DNA of 64,000 nt from Mycetohabitans endofungorum (GTDB lineage Bacteria > Pseudomonadota > Gammaproteobacteria > Burkholderiales > Burkholderiaceae). This document shows, in pieces, positions 54,290 to 62,562 of this stretch (its first letter is position 1; each line of letters opens with the position of its first letter). The DNA lies in assembly GCF_002927045.1 (NCBI RefSeq), contig NZ_PRDW01000011.1, forward strand, positions 1 through 64,000, written 5' to 3'. The notes under the pieces were generated by a model. That model ran no database searches. It saw only the letters and a list, made by a program, of their open reading frames with translations, and had not been told where the DNA came from. A program made the position numbers and the translations under genes.

Positions 54290-55108
54290 ATGTACCAAGT
54301 CATCGCCACTGATCTGGACGGCACGCTGCTCAATAGCGATCACCAGGTCGATCCGTTCACTGTCGCCACACTGCAGGAGTTGCAAGCGCGCGGCCTGCAT
54401 TTCGTGATCGCGACCGGGCGGCATTTCCGCGACGTTGCGGGAATCCGTGACCGGCTCGGCATCCGGCCGTATCTGGTCACTTCCAACGGCGCGCGCGTGC
54501 ACGACGTGCGAGACAACCGTATCCATGCGCACGACCTGCCCGAGGATATCGTCAAACGGCTAGTGGCGCCCGATATCGCCGGCACGCACGGCCGTGTCAT
54601 CGTCAACTTGTTTGTCGACGATGCATGGCTGATCGATCGCGAAGCGCCTCAGCTGTTGACGTTCCATCAGGATTCCGGATTTCGCTACGAGGTTGCCAAC
54701 CTCGCGGCACATGATGGCCAAGGGGTGGCGAAGGTACTGTACATCGGAGACGCCGCTGACCTGCGCGTTGTCGAGCGTAACCTGGCTCGGCATTTCGGGG
54801 ATGCGTTGTACGTGACGTATTCGCTGCCCGATTGCCTCGAGGTGATGGCCGCTAGCGTGTCGAAGGGACGTGCGCTGGCACTCGTGCTCGAGCAACTTGG
54901 CCTGTCCGCCGAACGGTGCATCGCGTTCGGCGACAACATGAACGACATCGACATGCTGGAGTCAGTCGGACACCCGTTCATGATGGGCAACGCCAACCCC
55001 GGATTGATCGCGCGGCTACCCCATGTCCCACGCATCGGCAACAATTTCGAGGCCGGTGTCGCCCATCATTTGCGCGCATTGTTCGCACCGCAGCGCGAGC
55101 CCGCTTAA
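54290..55108 (+). CDS. Cof-type HAD-family phosphatase
   Basis: A 272-residue haloacid dehalogenase-like hydrolase with a C2B cap. Motif I is IATDLDGTLLNS, motif II is FVIATGRHF, the lysine is in SVSKGRALA, and motif IV is FGDNMNDIDML. ATG 54290 is preferred because the family starts a few residues before motif I. Members act on sugar phosphates, FMN or similar compounds; the substrate is not predictable. Confidence 0.9.
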   Translation: MYQVIATDLDGTLLNSDHQVDPFTVATLQELQARGLHFVIATGRHFRDVAGIRDRLGIRPYLVTSNGARVHDVRDNRIHAHDLPEDIVKRLVAPDIAGTHGRVIVNLFVDDAWLIDREAPQLLTFHQDSGFRYEVANLAAHDGQGVAKVLYIGDAADLRVVERNLARHFGDALYVTYSLPDCLEVMAASVSKGRALALVLEQLGLSAERCIAFGDNMNDIDMLESVGHPFMMGNANPGLIARLPHVPRIGNNFEAGVAHHLRALFAPQREPA

Positions 55109-55111
55109 AGC

Positions 55112-55216
55112 GGAGACAGTCGTCGTCATAGCCATAATAGACGGGGCGAGGAGCGACATACACTGCGGGTGGCGGCGCATAGACCGGTGCGGGTGACGCC
55201 GCCACGCGGGCGGCTT
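55112..55216 (-). pseudogene. Pro/Tyr-rich exported-protein fragment
   Basis: On the minus strand directly after the glycosyltransferase gene, a frame reads PAPVYAPPPAVYVAPRPVYY, a PVYxAPxP repeat like the tails of small exported proteins. The coding context on both sides is lost. Confidence 0.35.
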
Positions 55217-55218
55217 TG

Positions 55219-56283
55219 TCAGCCTGCCGCAACCTTGCGAAGCATCGGCTGGCGCGCGCCGCGCGCCAATGACGCATACGCGTCGACGTAATGCTGTGCC
55301 ATGATCCGCGCCGTAAAGCGCTGTTCGAAGCGCGCGCGGATTTGTTCGCGGGACAGCGCCTCTACCTGCAACAAAGCAGCCACTGCGCCGTTGACATCCT
55401 CGCAAATGAAGCCGGTTACGCCGTGCTCGACCACCTCGGGCACTGAGCCGCGGTTGAAAGCGATCACCGGCGTGCCACATGCCATCGATTCGATCATGAC
55501 CAGTCCAAACGGCTCACACCAATCGATCGGGAACAACAACGCTTTCGCGCCGGACAAGAAAGCAGGCTTCTGTGCTTCGTTGATTTCGCCAATGAATTCG
55601 ACATCGCCGAGTGAGAGTAGAGGCTCGATCTCGTTCTTGAAGTACTCGCGATCGACCTTGTCGACCTTGGCGGCGATTTTCAGCGGCAGGCCGGCCTGCG
55701 CGGCGATGCGGATCGCGTGATCGACGCGCTTTTCCGGGCAGATGCGGCCTAGGAACGCCAAGTACGTCGGCTTGATGTCCGTTTGCGGCACGAGTAGGTT
55801 TTCCGGCAGTCCATGATAGATGGTATCGACCCACCCGGCACGCGGCAGCGGCACGCGCTGTGAATCCGAGATCGAAATGACGTGTGCCTGCGGGAAGCTG
55901 TCAAAGATCGGTTGCAGCTCCGGCAGGTCTAGGCGCCCATGAAGTGTGGTGACGAACGGCGTGTCGATCTGCGAGAACAGGGGCAACGGCAAATAATCAA
56001 GGTGAAAATGCAGGATGTCGAACTCGTGGGCCACGCGGCGCACCTGTTCGAGCATCAACATATGCGGCGCCATCCAGTCGCGGATGGACGGGTCCAGGCG
56101 CAATGCTTGGGGCCACGCCGCTTCAAGGCGTGCCGAAGTATGCGAGTCGCCGCTCGCGAACAGTGTCACATCTTGACCCAGCTCCACCAGCCCTTCCGTC
56201 AGGTATGACACCACGCGCTCGGTGCCTCCGTAGAGTTTGGGCGGCACAGCTTCGTGCAGCGGTGCGATTTGTGCGATACGCAT
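55219..56283 (-). CDS. Glycosyltransferase family 4 protein
   Basis: A 354-residue GT-B enzyme. The N-terminal domain has the acceptor-side loop KLYGGTERVV and the pattern LHFHLDYLPLPLF. The C-terminal nucleotide-sugar domain has AFLGRICPEKRVDHAIRIA and the E(x7)E motif in EPFGLVMIESMACGTPVIAF. AAGGAG precedes the ATG. The sugar and acceptor are unknown; no polysaccharide cluster adjoins it. It is complete. Confidence 0.9.
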   Translation of the reverse strand: MRIAQIAPLHEAVPPKLYGGTERVVSYLTEGLVELGQDVTLFASGDSHTSARLEAAWPQALRLDPSIRDWMAPHMLMLEQVRRVAHEFDILHFHLDYLPLPLFSQIDTPFVTTLHGRLDLPELQPIFDSFPQAHVISISDSQRVPLPRAGWVDTIYHGLPENLLVPQTDIKPTYLAFLGRICPEKRVDHAIRIAAQAGLPLKIAAKVDKVDREYFKNEIEPLLSLGDVEFIGEINEAQKPAFLSGAKALLFPIDWCEPFGLVMIESMACGTPVIAFNRGSVPEVVEHGVTGFICEDVNGAVAALLQVEALSREQIRARFEQRFTARIMAQHYVDAYASLARGARQPMLRKVAAG

Positions 56284-56547
56284 TGCGTGCTCTCCTTACG
56301 AAAAATCGCCCTGCGCCTCGTTGCTGGAGGCGCTGCGTGTGGGCAACGCGGAAAAAATCGGCGAATCGGGCCACCGGTATGCCGCAGTCGCGGTCAGCCC
56401 GACGGATCGCGATATCGCGATCGAAAGTTTTATTATCGAGGCGAGAGCGAGGAATTCGAGCAATTTTTCAAACTTTTAATATTGTTACAGCACGAAACAT
56501 CGGCGCAACATCGCATTCCGATCCATTGCGCCGCATTAGCACATCGT

Positions 56548-56882
56548 GAGGCGCGACGAACGCCGAGTGTGCTACAGAACTCGATTCACGTTGGGCAGCG
56601 TGGTATGGCGCACCGATCGACGGCGAGCAAGTGCGTACACTGATGGCCGAGACGCGTTCGTTCCTGCAGGAATTGCCCGTGTCGACACAGGCCAACAACG
56701 TGCAGTTGCTCGAGTACATGTCGGCCAACCGGCATGAGCAGCTCACCGCCGCGCATGCCCCATATTCGACGGGGAGTCCGTCGAGCCTGCCCTATGATCC
56801 GCAGATCAATTACGAAGGGCGTACCGACAGCGTCACCAACCAGTCCCAGGTCGATGATCTATTGACCAGTCTTGGGCTCTGA
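56548..56882 (+). pseudogene. Unrecognised C-terminal gene remnant
   Basis: The frame is open from a stop at about 56547 and has no strong start. It reads ELDSRWAAWYGAPIDGEQVR, then ETRSFLQELPVSTQANNVQL, and ends DSVTNQSQVDDLLTSLGL. It looks like the tail of a helical secreted or effector-like protein, but no family can be named. It ends 3 bases before the DUF2844 frame. Confidence 0.35.
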
Positions 56883-56884
56883 GA

Positions 56885-57229
56885 TTGAGTAAAAGATGGG
56901 CGCGCAAATGCGTCGCCGCGTACGATTGCAACCCATTGGAACAGGAACGGGGCACCGTGGTGCGCGAGTACATTGCCGATGGCACCGTATTCGGCATCGC
57001 CTGGCCCGGCCCTCAAATGCCCGAGATGCGCACGTTGCTGGGTACCTACTTCCCACAGTACGTTAGCGACATCCAGGCGCAACGCCGTGAACAGGGCGGC
57101 CACGGGCCGGTGTGGATGCGCAGCGGCGAGCTAGTCGTACATTCGGGCAGGCACATGGGCGACTTCAGCGGGCAAGCCTTCCTACCGCGGGCCTTGCCGG
57201 CCGGCATGACCGAAGCGGATATCCGCTGA
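56885..57229 (+). CDS. DUF2844 protein, N-terminus probably lost
   Basis: A 114-residue frame with only a TTG start. From residue 23 on it matches the DUF2844 domain: GTVVREYIADGTVFGIAWPG, LLGTYFPQYVSDIQAQ, GELVVHSGRHMGDFSGQAFL. Family members normally carry a Sec signal, but here the first 22 residues (KRWARKCVAAYDCNP) have none, so the start has been damaged. The next gene follows after 16 bp. DUF2844 and DUF3443 genes are typically neighbours in Burkholderia-type bacteria, suggesting a shared envelope task. Confidence 0.7.
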   Translation: MSKRWARKCVAAYDCNPLEQERGTVVREYIADGTVFGIAWPGPQMPEMRTLLGTYFPQYVSDIQAQRREQGGHGPVWMRSGELVVHSGRHMGDFSGQAFLPRALPAGMTEADIR

Positions 57230-57245
57230 ACACAGGAGTGCTATC

Positions 57246-58463
57246 GTGACCCTAGTCAATACACGCCGCGGGCTCGCATGGCGCGCCGCGGCGCTCATGG
57301 GCGCCATAACGCTGGCCGCGTGCGGAAGCGGCGGCAATGCCAATTCGGCGGCCAGTTCTGCCCCCCTGGCAGCCAACGTTGTGCCGATCACGGTGGCGCA
57401 GGGGCTCGACCGGGTGGCCAACATCGGCACCGTGTCCGTCACCATCTGCGCGGCTGGCAACGCCGCGCAGTGCCAGACGCTTGACAACATCCAACTCGAC
57501 ACGGGTTCGTATGGCTTACGGGTGGTCGCCGCGGAATTGTCACCCACATTGCGCGGCGCGCTGCAGCAGGCCACCGTGCCCAATTCGAATGCGCCGCTTG
57601 CTTCGTGCGCGTTGTTCGCGGACGGGTATTCGTTCGGTTCGGTGCGCATTGCTGACGTGACGCTAGGCGGGCGGACCGCCAGTGCGATCCCAATCCATTT
57701 AATCGGCGATTCTAAATTTCCGACGGTGCCGTCCGACTGCGTCGTGGGTCGATCGGAGAACGCCGCGTCGGAGTTGCATTCTCGCGGCATCCTCGGTGTC
57801 GGGGCGGCGGCCGTGGATTGCGGCAACCGATGCGCGACCAATGCGGCCGCCAGTTCCTACTTCAACTGCGCGAGTGCGTCCAACTGCGTGCAAACCGTCG
57901 TGCCGCTTGCCCAACAGATCGCGAAACCGGTGGCGAACGTGCCGGTCGACAACAATGGCGTAATCGTCGATATGCCCGCAATCGGCCCCTCGGGACAGTC
58001 TTCAGTCAGCGGCACCTTGTTGCTGGGTATCGGCACCGCATCCAACAACCGGCTGGGCAGCGGTGCGATGGTATTGACCACCGATGATTCCGGTAGCTTC
58101 AGCGCGACGTACAACGGCTCGAGGATCACCGGGTTCACCGATACCGGCTCCAACGGCCTGTTCTTCACCGACGCGTCGTTGCCCGTATGCGGCTCCGGCA
58201 GCCCGTTCTATTGCCCGCCCGGCCAACAGGCCAAGCTCCTCACCGTGACGGGCGCGAATGGCGCCACCCAGGCCGTCAATCTCAACGTGGGCAATGCGTC
58301 GATGCTGCTCAGCACGCCTAATACGTTTGCGCTCAACGATTTGGCCGGACCGATGCCCCGCTACTTCGACTTAGGCATGCCGTTTTTCTATGGGCGGCGC
58401 GTGGCGGTGGCGATCAGCGGCAAGTCCACGCCATCAGGCAATGGTCCCTATGTGGCATTTTGA
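57246..58463 (+). CDS. DUF3443 lipoprotein with pepsin-like aspartic protease features
   Basis: A 405-residue lipoprotein (signal AAALMGAITLAAC, Cys26) that I assign to DUF3443. Two DTGS motifs occur: IQLDTGSYGLRV (Asp85) and FTDTGSNGLFF (Asp299). The first is followed by GILGVG (residues 181-186), and the second by YFDLGMPFFYGRRVAVAI near 373-390. This order, DTG then hydrophobic-hydrophobic-Gly in both halves, is the bilobal arrangement of A1 (pepsin-like) proteases. Cysteines at 68/76, 121/165, 192/196 and 208/214 could form disulfides. AGGAG precedes the GTG start. A membrane-anchored periplasmic protease role is inferred, not shown. Confidence 0.8.
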   Translation: MTLVNTRRGLAWRAAALMGAITLAACGSGGNANSAASSAPLAANVVPITVAQGLDRVANIGTVSVTICAAGNAAQCQTLDNIQLDTGSYGLRVVAAELSPTLRGALQQATVPNSNAPLASCALFADGYSFGSVRIADVTLGGRTASAIPIHLIGDSKFPTVPSDCVVGRSENAASELHSRGILGVGAAAVDCGNRCATNAAASSYFNCASASNCVQTVVPLAQQIAKPVANVPVDNNGVIVDMPAIGPSGQSSVSGTLLLGIGTASNNRLGSGAMVLTTDDSGSFSATYNGSRITGFTDTGSNGLFFTDASLPVCGSGSPFYCPPGQQAKLLTVTGANGATQAVNLNVGNASMLLSTPNTFALNDLAGPMPRYFDLGMPFFYGRRVAVAISGKSTPSGNGPYVAF

Positions 58464-58480
58464 CGTGATGCACTGAGTGA

Positions 58481-58508
58481 CCGGTAACCGGTAACCGGTA
58501 ACCGGTGG
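58481..58508. repeat. 7-bp tandem repeat
   Basis: CCGGTAA is repeated three times with a fourth diverged unit (CCGGTGG). The repeats overlap themselves as palindromic ACCGGT. It lies just after the DUF3443 gene; slippage could change copy number. Confidence 0.75.
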
Positions 58509-58640
58509 CCGCGGGACGGAATCCCGGCACGAAGTATCGCAGGAAAGACGGCGTTGACTTGCGAAATAACCCGGGCGAGAGCCAAAGGAAGCGCGTCAAC
58601 CCCCACACCGCGGACCATTTGCCGAACTGCTTGTCTTGCG
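58508..58640 (-). pseudogene. Metal-dependent hydrolase (PF10118-like) C-terminal scrap
   Basis: On the minus strand the frame reads KQFGKWSAVWGLTRFLWLSP and GLFRKSTPSFLRYFVPGFRP. This resembles the C-terminal part of small membrane-associated metal-dependent hydrolases. Everything N-terminal is missing, and flanking frames do not continue it. Confidence 0.45.
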
Positions 58641-58816
58641 CGCGTCCAAGCTCACCGAGTACCGAGCGCCCAAGACGCTGTCGCTCCGCGACGTTGCATA
58701 GGGTGCTGCAAAGCCTGCTCGGCGAAGCCGTGCCGAGTCGCGACATGCGCATCATCGTCGAGTCACAGTCACGGCGGACAGCGACCTGGCGATGATTTCG
58801 CCCGTGGTCCGGCGTG

Positions 58817-59587
58817 TCAACCGACAAAGGCCTTCTCGACCACATAGTGGCCCGGAGCCGAATTGCTGCCTTCGGTGAAGCCCATGCCATCGAGCAGTTG
58901 CCGTGTGTCACGCAGCATATGCGGACTCCCACACAACATGATGCGGTCGTTGTCGATCGAGAACGGCGGCACGCCGAGCCGCTCGAACAATCCGCCCGTT
59001 TCGATCAGCTCCGTGATGCGCCCGCGATTCTGGAACGGCTCACGCGTCACGGTCGGGAAATACACCAGTTTATCGCGGATCAGCTCGCCGATATGCTCGT
59101 GCTGTGGCAAATGCTCGGTGATGTACTCCTTGTACGCAAGCTCGTCGACGAAACGGCAGGTATGCGTGAGCACGATCTTCTCGTAGCGATCGTAGACGTC
59201 CGGGTCCTTGATGACCGACATGAACGGAGCCAGGCCGGTGCCGGTGGATAGCAGCCACAGCGTCTTGCCGGGCAACAGGTTGTCGACTACCAGCGTGCCA
59301 GTCGGTTTCTTGCCAATGTAGATCTGATCGCCCACTTTCAGGTGCTGCAGCCGCGACGTTAGCGGGCCGTCCTGCACCTTGATGCTCAGGAATTCGAGGT
59401 TTTCCTCGTAGTTCGCGCTCGCCAGGCTATACGCGCGCAGCAGCGGTTTGCCATCCACTTCCAGGCCGACCATCGTAAACTGACCGTTATCAAAACGAAA
59501 GCCCGGATCGCGAGTGCAAGTGAAGCTGAACAGCGTGTCAGTCCAGTGATGCACGCTGAGAACGGTTTGTTGGGTCAGGTTGCTCAT
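58817..59587 (-). CDS. fpr: Ferredoxin/flavodoxin-NADP+ reductase
   Basis: A 256-residue FAD enzyme. The FAD motif RAYSLAS is near residue 51. The NADP-binding part has LLSTGTGLAPFMSVIKDP and MLCGSPHMLRDTRQLLD. The C-terminus GHYVVEKAFVG is typical of the bacterial subclass. It exchanges electrons between NADPH and ferredoxin or flavodoxin, often in oxidative-stress response. It is complete and monocistronic as far as visible. Confidence 0.95.
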   Translation of the reverse strand: MSNLTQQTVLSVHHWTDTLFSFTCTRDPGFRFDNGQFTMVGLEVDGKPLLRAYSLASANYEENLEFLSIKVQDGPLTSRLQHLKVGDQIYIGKKPTGTLVVDNLLPGKTLWLLSTGTGLAPFMSVIKDPDVYDRYEKIVLTHTCRFVDELAYKEYITEHLPQHEHIGELIRDKLVYFPTVTREPFQNRGRITELIETGGLFERLGVPPFSIDNDRIMLCGSPHMLRDTRQLLDGMGFTEGSNSAPGHYVVEKAFVG

Positions 59588-59779
59588 GGTGTTTCAGTCG
59601 GATCGGTGGCCGTCGGGCCCGGCACGCGCGACGGTCTGGCTAAAAAGTATCAGGCAAGTTACCATTTTAACGCGTCGCGGCAAAGTTAACCGATGCTTGG
59701 GCAATGGCGCGTCGCCAGACGTGACGAGCGGCACGCGGGGCAACGGGTAGTAGGCGCATTGCAACGCCGTGGACCCGTC

Positions 59780-60610
59780 CTAGTCCAGCCGCAACCGCGC
59801 TATGTACGGCAAGTGGTCCGATAACCACGCGGTGCGGGGTGCGGGCTCGAGCCATTGCATTGGCGTGACGCCCCGTACGAACATCTTATCCAGCGCCAGC
59901 GCGGGCGAGAAGGCGGGAAACGTCTTGCCAGCCTCGCCCAGCGTTGAGGCTACCTCGCGCAAACCGATCTCGGCGAATAACGGCTCCGAGTCGTTCTTCC
60001 AGTCGTTAAAATCGCCGGCGAGCACCAACGGGCCGGTTGCCGCCTCGCGGGCGATCCAATGGGCGATCCAGTTCATCTGGCGCAATCGCGACTGGCGGGT
60101 GAGCGCCAGATGGACGCACAGCAATGTGATCGGCGTGTTGTAAAGCGTCGCACGCGCCACCAGCAAGCCCCGCTTCTCGAAGCGGTGCGCGGAAATGTCC
60201 CAGCGCCCTCCTAGGTCGAGCGGATGCGGCGACAGGATCGCATTGCCGTGTCGCCACGATGGCTTGAAGACATTTGGCCCGAGCGCCAGCTGCAAGCGCA
60301 ATGCTTGCGCTATTTCGGTAGCCTGGCACTGCCACACGTCGGTAAGCGCGCCTTGCAGCGGCTCGCCGAAGCCATTGCTGGCCAGCACGGGCGCGGGCAT
60401 CCGGCGCGCCATGGCCTCCTGCAGGAAATACAGGTCGGCCGGCGTTGCCTGCATCCAGCGTTGCATCGACTGCCATGCCTGCAAGCCGAGCGGCGAGCGG
60501 CCCTTGTGCAAATTCCAACTGACGGCGACGAATTCCTTGTCGCCGGTGCACGGCACGTTGGGCAAGGTATCGCCGTGTCGCATCGGTCGACTATCCTTAC
60601 GCGAGTTCAT
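59780..60610 (-). CDS. Endonuclease/exonuclease/phosphatase-family hydrolase
   Basis: A 276-residue EEP-fold protein. The metal and phosphate motifs are visible: SWNLHKGRSP, FLQEAMARR (Glu ligand), VHLALTRQSRLRQMNWI, LAGDFNDW, and the final SDHLPYIARLRL. ATG 60610 is chosen; the longer frame runs into the next gene. In related bacteria such genes precede a cardiolipin synthase, but none follows here. Substrate (DNA, phospholipid or other phosphodiester) is not predictable. Confidence 0.85.
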   Translation of the reverse strand: MNSRKDSRPMRHGDTLPNVPCTGDKEFVAVSWNLHKGRSPLGLQAWQSMQRWMQATPADLYFLQEAMARRMPAPVLASNGFGEPLQGALTDVWQCQATEIAQALRLQLALGPNVFKPSWRHGNAILSPHPLDLGGRWDISAHRFEKRGLLVARATLYNTPITLLCVHLALTRQSRLRQMNWIAHWIAREAATGPLVLAGDFNDWKNDSEPLFAEIGLREVASTLGEAGKTFPAFSPALALDKMFVRGVTPMQWLEPAPRTAWLSDHLPYIARLRLD

Positions 60611-60617
60611 CACCCGC

Positions 60618-61121
60618 TCACTGTTCCACAATGCTCGCCTGTACGCGATAGATGAGTTGCGGGTCGTGGTCCACCAGCTTCCACGATACCGTTCGCCCGG
60701 GCGGCACGAGCAGGCCGGGATGGACAGCGGTGACTCGACGCGGCTGCGGGGGCAGCGCACAACCCTCAGCGGTCTGTGCGGCACGCGTATCCTCGAAGAT
60801 CTCCTGTACGTCCAGCGACAGAACCGCCTTGCCGTCGTCAACGTGGGTCGGCGACACGGTCAGCGTGCGCGACAACTCGACGCTGGCCACCGGTTGGTTC
60901 TGGCAACCGACCTCATGCACGACGCTACGCTTGTGTGTCTCCGACTTCGCTTGGCCGACCGTGGTCGTTGCGCCAAAATGGTCGACGCTGCGTCCATCCT
61001 GCACAACTTCGACATCCCAGCGTACCTTTGGCGGGCCATCTTGTGCGCATGCCATGGCGGCGGCCAAGGCCAGCAGCACGCCTGTGGCGAGTGTACGAAG
61101 GGCATTCAACAGACTTGTCAT
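60618..61121 (-). CDS. Exported protein of unknown function
   Basis: A 167-residue protein with a Sec signal (LLNALRTLATGVLLALAAAM, cut near ACA-QD). The mature part is beta-rich (KVRWDVEVVQDGRSVDHFGA, VELSRTLTVSPTHVDDG, RVTAVHPGLLVPPGRTVSWK) with two cysteines. It lies 7 bp upstream of the EEP hydrolase on the same strand, so they are probably cotranscribed. No family is recognised. Confidence 0.7.
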   Translation of the reverse strand: MTSLLNALRTLATGVLLALAAAMACAQDGPPKVRWDVEVVQDGRSVDHFGATTTVGQAKSETHKRSVVHEVGCQNQPVASVELSRTLTVSPTHVDDGKAVLSLDVQEIFEDTRAAQTAEGCALPPQPRRVTAVHPGLLVPPGRTVSWKLVDHDPQLIYRVQASIVEQ

Positions 61122-61339
61122 AAGGGGTTCTGACCTAGGTCGCCGCGATGGGTTCACGCCCCGCGCGGCGCCCGGGGTCTGCGTGCGCGAAACAGTCATG
61201 ATAGCGGGGTTTGGTCGCGTGTGCGTGCGCGACGCGGCGTTGGCAGCAACGTCGCGCGACTGCTAGCTTGCACAACTTATTGACGCCGATACACTGAATT
61301 GGCGCCGCGCGGGGCGGCGTGGCAGCAGAGGAGGTGAAT

Positions 61340-62317
61340 ATGACTAACGCAATGGTCAGGCAGGAAATCGCGGTGGCGGCTTTCAAGCCGATCTATGACT
61401 TAAGTCAGATCGAGACGGCCTTGCATGACTTGTCCGATGGCGCCAGCGAGGCGTTGCGAAGCACCTACGAGAAAATGCTGAAGATCGGCGCGTTGCGCTT
61501 TTGCGTCAAGCCCAACCGGTTGCCGTCGATCGACGCGCTCGTCGACGAGTCGCCGAACTTTAGCGAGCCGCTGGAGGACGTGCGCAAACAGATCGCGCTG
61601 GTGGCCGAGACTGACGACAGGCTCGAATTGATGCCCATGCTGCTGCTGGGCGAACCCGGCATCGGCAAGACGCACTTTGCCCGGCAACTCGCGCGTCTGG
61701 TCGGCACCGGCTATCACTATGTCGCGATGAGCTCGCTCACTGCGGGCTGGATCCTGTCCGGGGCGTCGTCGCAGTGGAAGAACGCCAAGCCAGGCAAGAT
61801 CTTCGACGCGCTGGTCAACGGCGCTTATGCGAATCCGCTGGTGCTGGTCGACGAAATCGACAAGGCCGGCGGCGATGCGCAGTACGATCCGCTCGGCGCG
61901 CTGTATGCGCTGCTCGAGCACGACACCGCGCAGTCGTTCATCGACGAGTTCGCCGAAGTGCCCATCGATGCATCCAGTGTTCTTTGGGTCGCGACGGCCA
62001 ACGACGTGCACCGCATCCCGGAGCCGATCCTGAACCGGATGAGCGTCTATGAGATCCCGACGCCGGATCGCGATGGTGCGCGCCGTATTGCCCAGTCGAT
62101 CTACTCAGAGATCCGCGAATCGCACGCATGGGGCGCGCGTTTTCCGCAAGCGCTCGAAGAAGCGCCGCTGGACGTGCTGTCGAGCTTGTCGCCGCGCGTG
62201 ATGCGGCGTGCCATCCTCCACGGCTTCGGCAATGCGCGGCTGGCGGGACGCGATGCGGTGAGCGCGCACGACGTGGTACTCGATCGCCACGCGCGCAGAC
62301 GCTCAATCGGTTTCTGA
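61340..62317 (+). CDS. AAA+ ATPase (Lon/MoxR-like core, no protease domain)
   Basis: A 325-residue AAA+ protein. Walker A is LLGEPGIGKTHFARQLARLV near residue 109, and Walker B is PLVLVDEIDKAGG. Sensor 1 is VLWVATANDVHRIPEPILNR with an arginine finger candidate, and the lid domain follows to RSIGF. The N-terminal 90 residues are helical and not recognised. GAGGAGGTG lies before ATG 61340. The core resembles Lon's ATPase, but there is no Ser-Lys protease domain, so it may be a stand-alone chaperone/remodeller. It is monocistronic. Confidence 0.8.
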   Translation: MTNAMVRQEIAVAAFKPIYDLSQIETALHDLSDGASEALRSTYEKMLKIGALRFCVKPNRLPSIDALVDESPNFSEPLEDVRKQIALVAETDDRLELMPMLLLGEPGIGKTHFARQLARLVGTGYHYVAMSSLTAGWILSGASSQWKNAKPGKIFDALVNGAYANPLVLVDEIDKAGGDAQYDPLGALYALLEHDTAQSFIDEFAEVPIDASSVLWVATANDVHRIPEPILNRMSVYEIPTPDRDGARRIAQSIYSEIRESHAWGARFPQALEEAPLDVLSSLSPRVMRRAILHGFGNARLAGRDAVSAHDVVLDRHARRRSIGF

Positions 62318-62347
62318 CGCCGCCCGGGCCGCGCGCGCCGTGCGCGG

Positions 62348-62542
62348 CTATAGCAGCCGCACGATCAGCGAGCCCAGCAGCGTCAACAGCAGCGTCGACA
62401 TGAACGGCAACGGCAGGCGGCGGCCGCGCCAGCTGAGCGCGAGGTCACCGGGTAAGCGACCGATGCCCAGCCGGGCGAGCCAAGGCCAGGTTGCGCTGAG
62501 GATCGCGGTTGCCATGAAGGTGGTCAGCAGCCAACGGAACAT
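62348..62542 (-). CDS. DUF2905 small membrane protein
   Basis: A 64-residue protein with two hydrophobic segments (WLLTTFMATAILSATWPWLA and STLLLTLLGSLIVRLL) joined by the conserved loop GIGRLPGDLALSWRGRRLPL. The GRLPGDL motif is typical of DUF2905. It lies 20 bp after the methyltransferase gene on the same strand and is likely cotranscribed. Function unknown. Confidence 0.85.
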   Translation of the reverse strand: MFRWLLTTFMATAILSATWPWLARLGIGRLPGDLALSWRGRRLPLPFMSTLLLTLLGSLIVRLL

Positions 62543-62562
62543 GGGCAGGCTAGCCTCATGAG

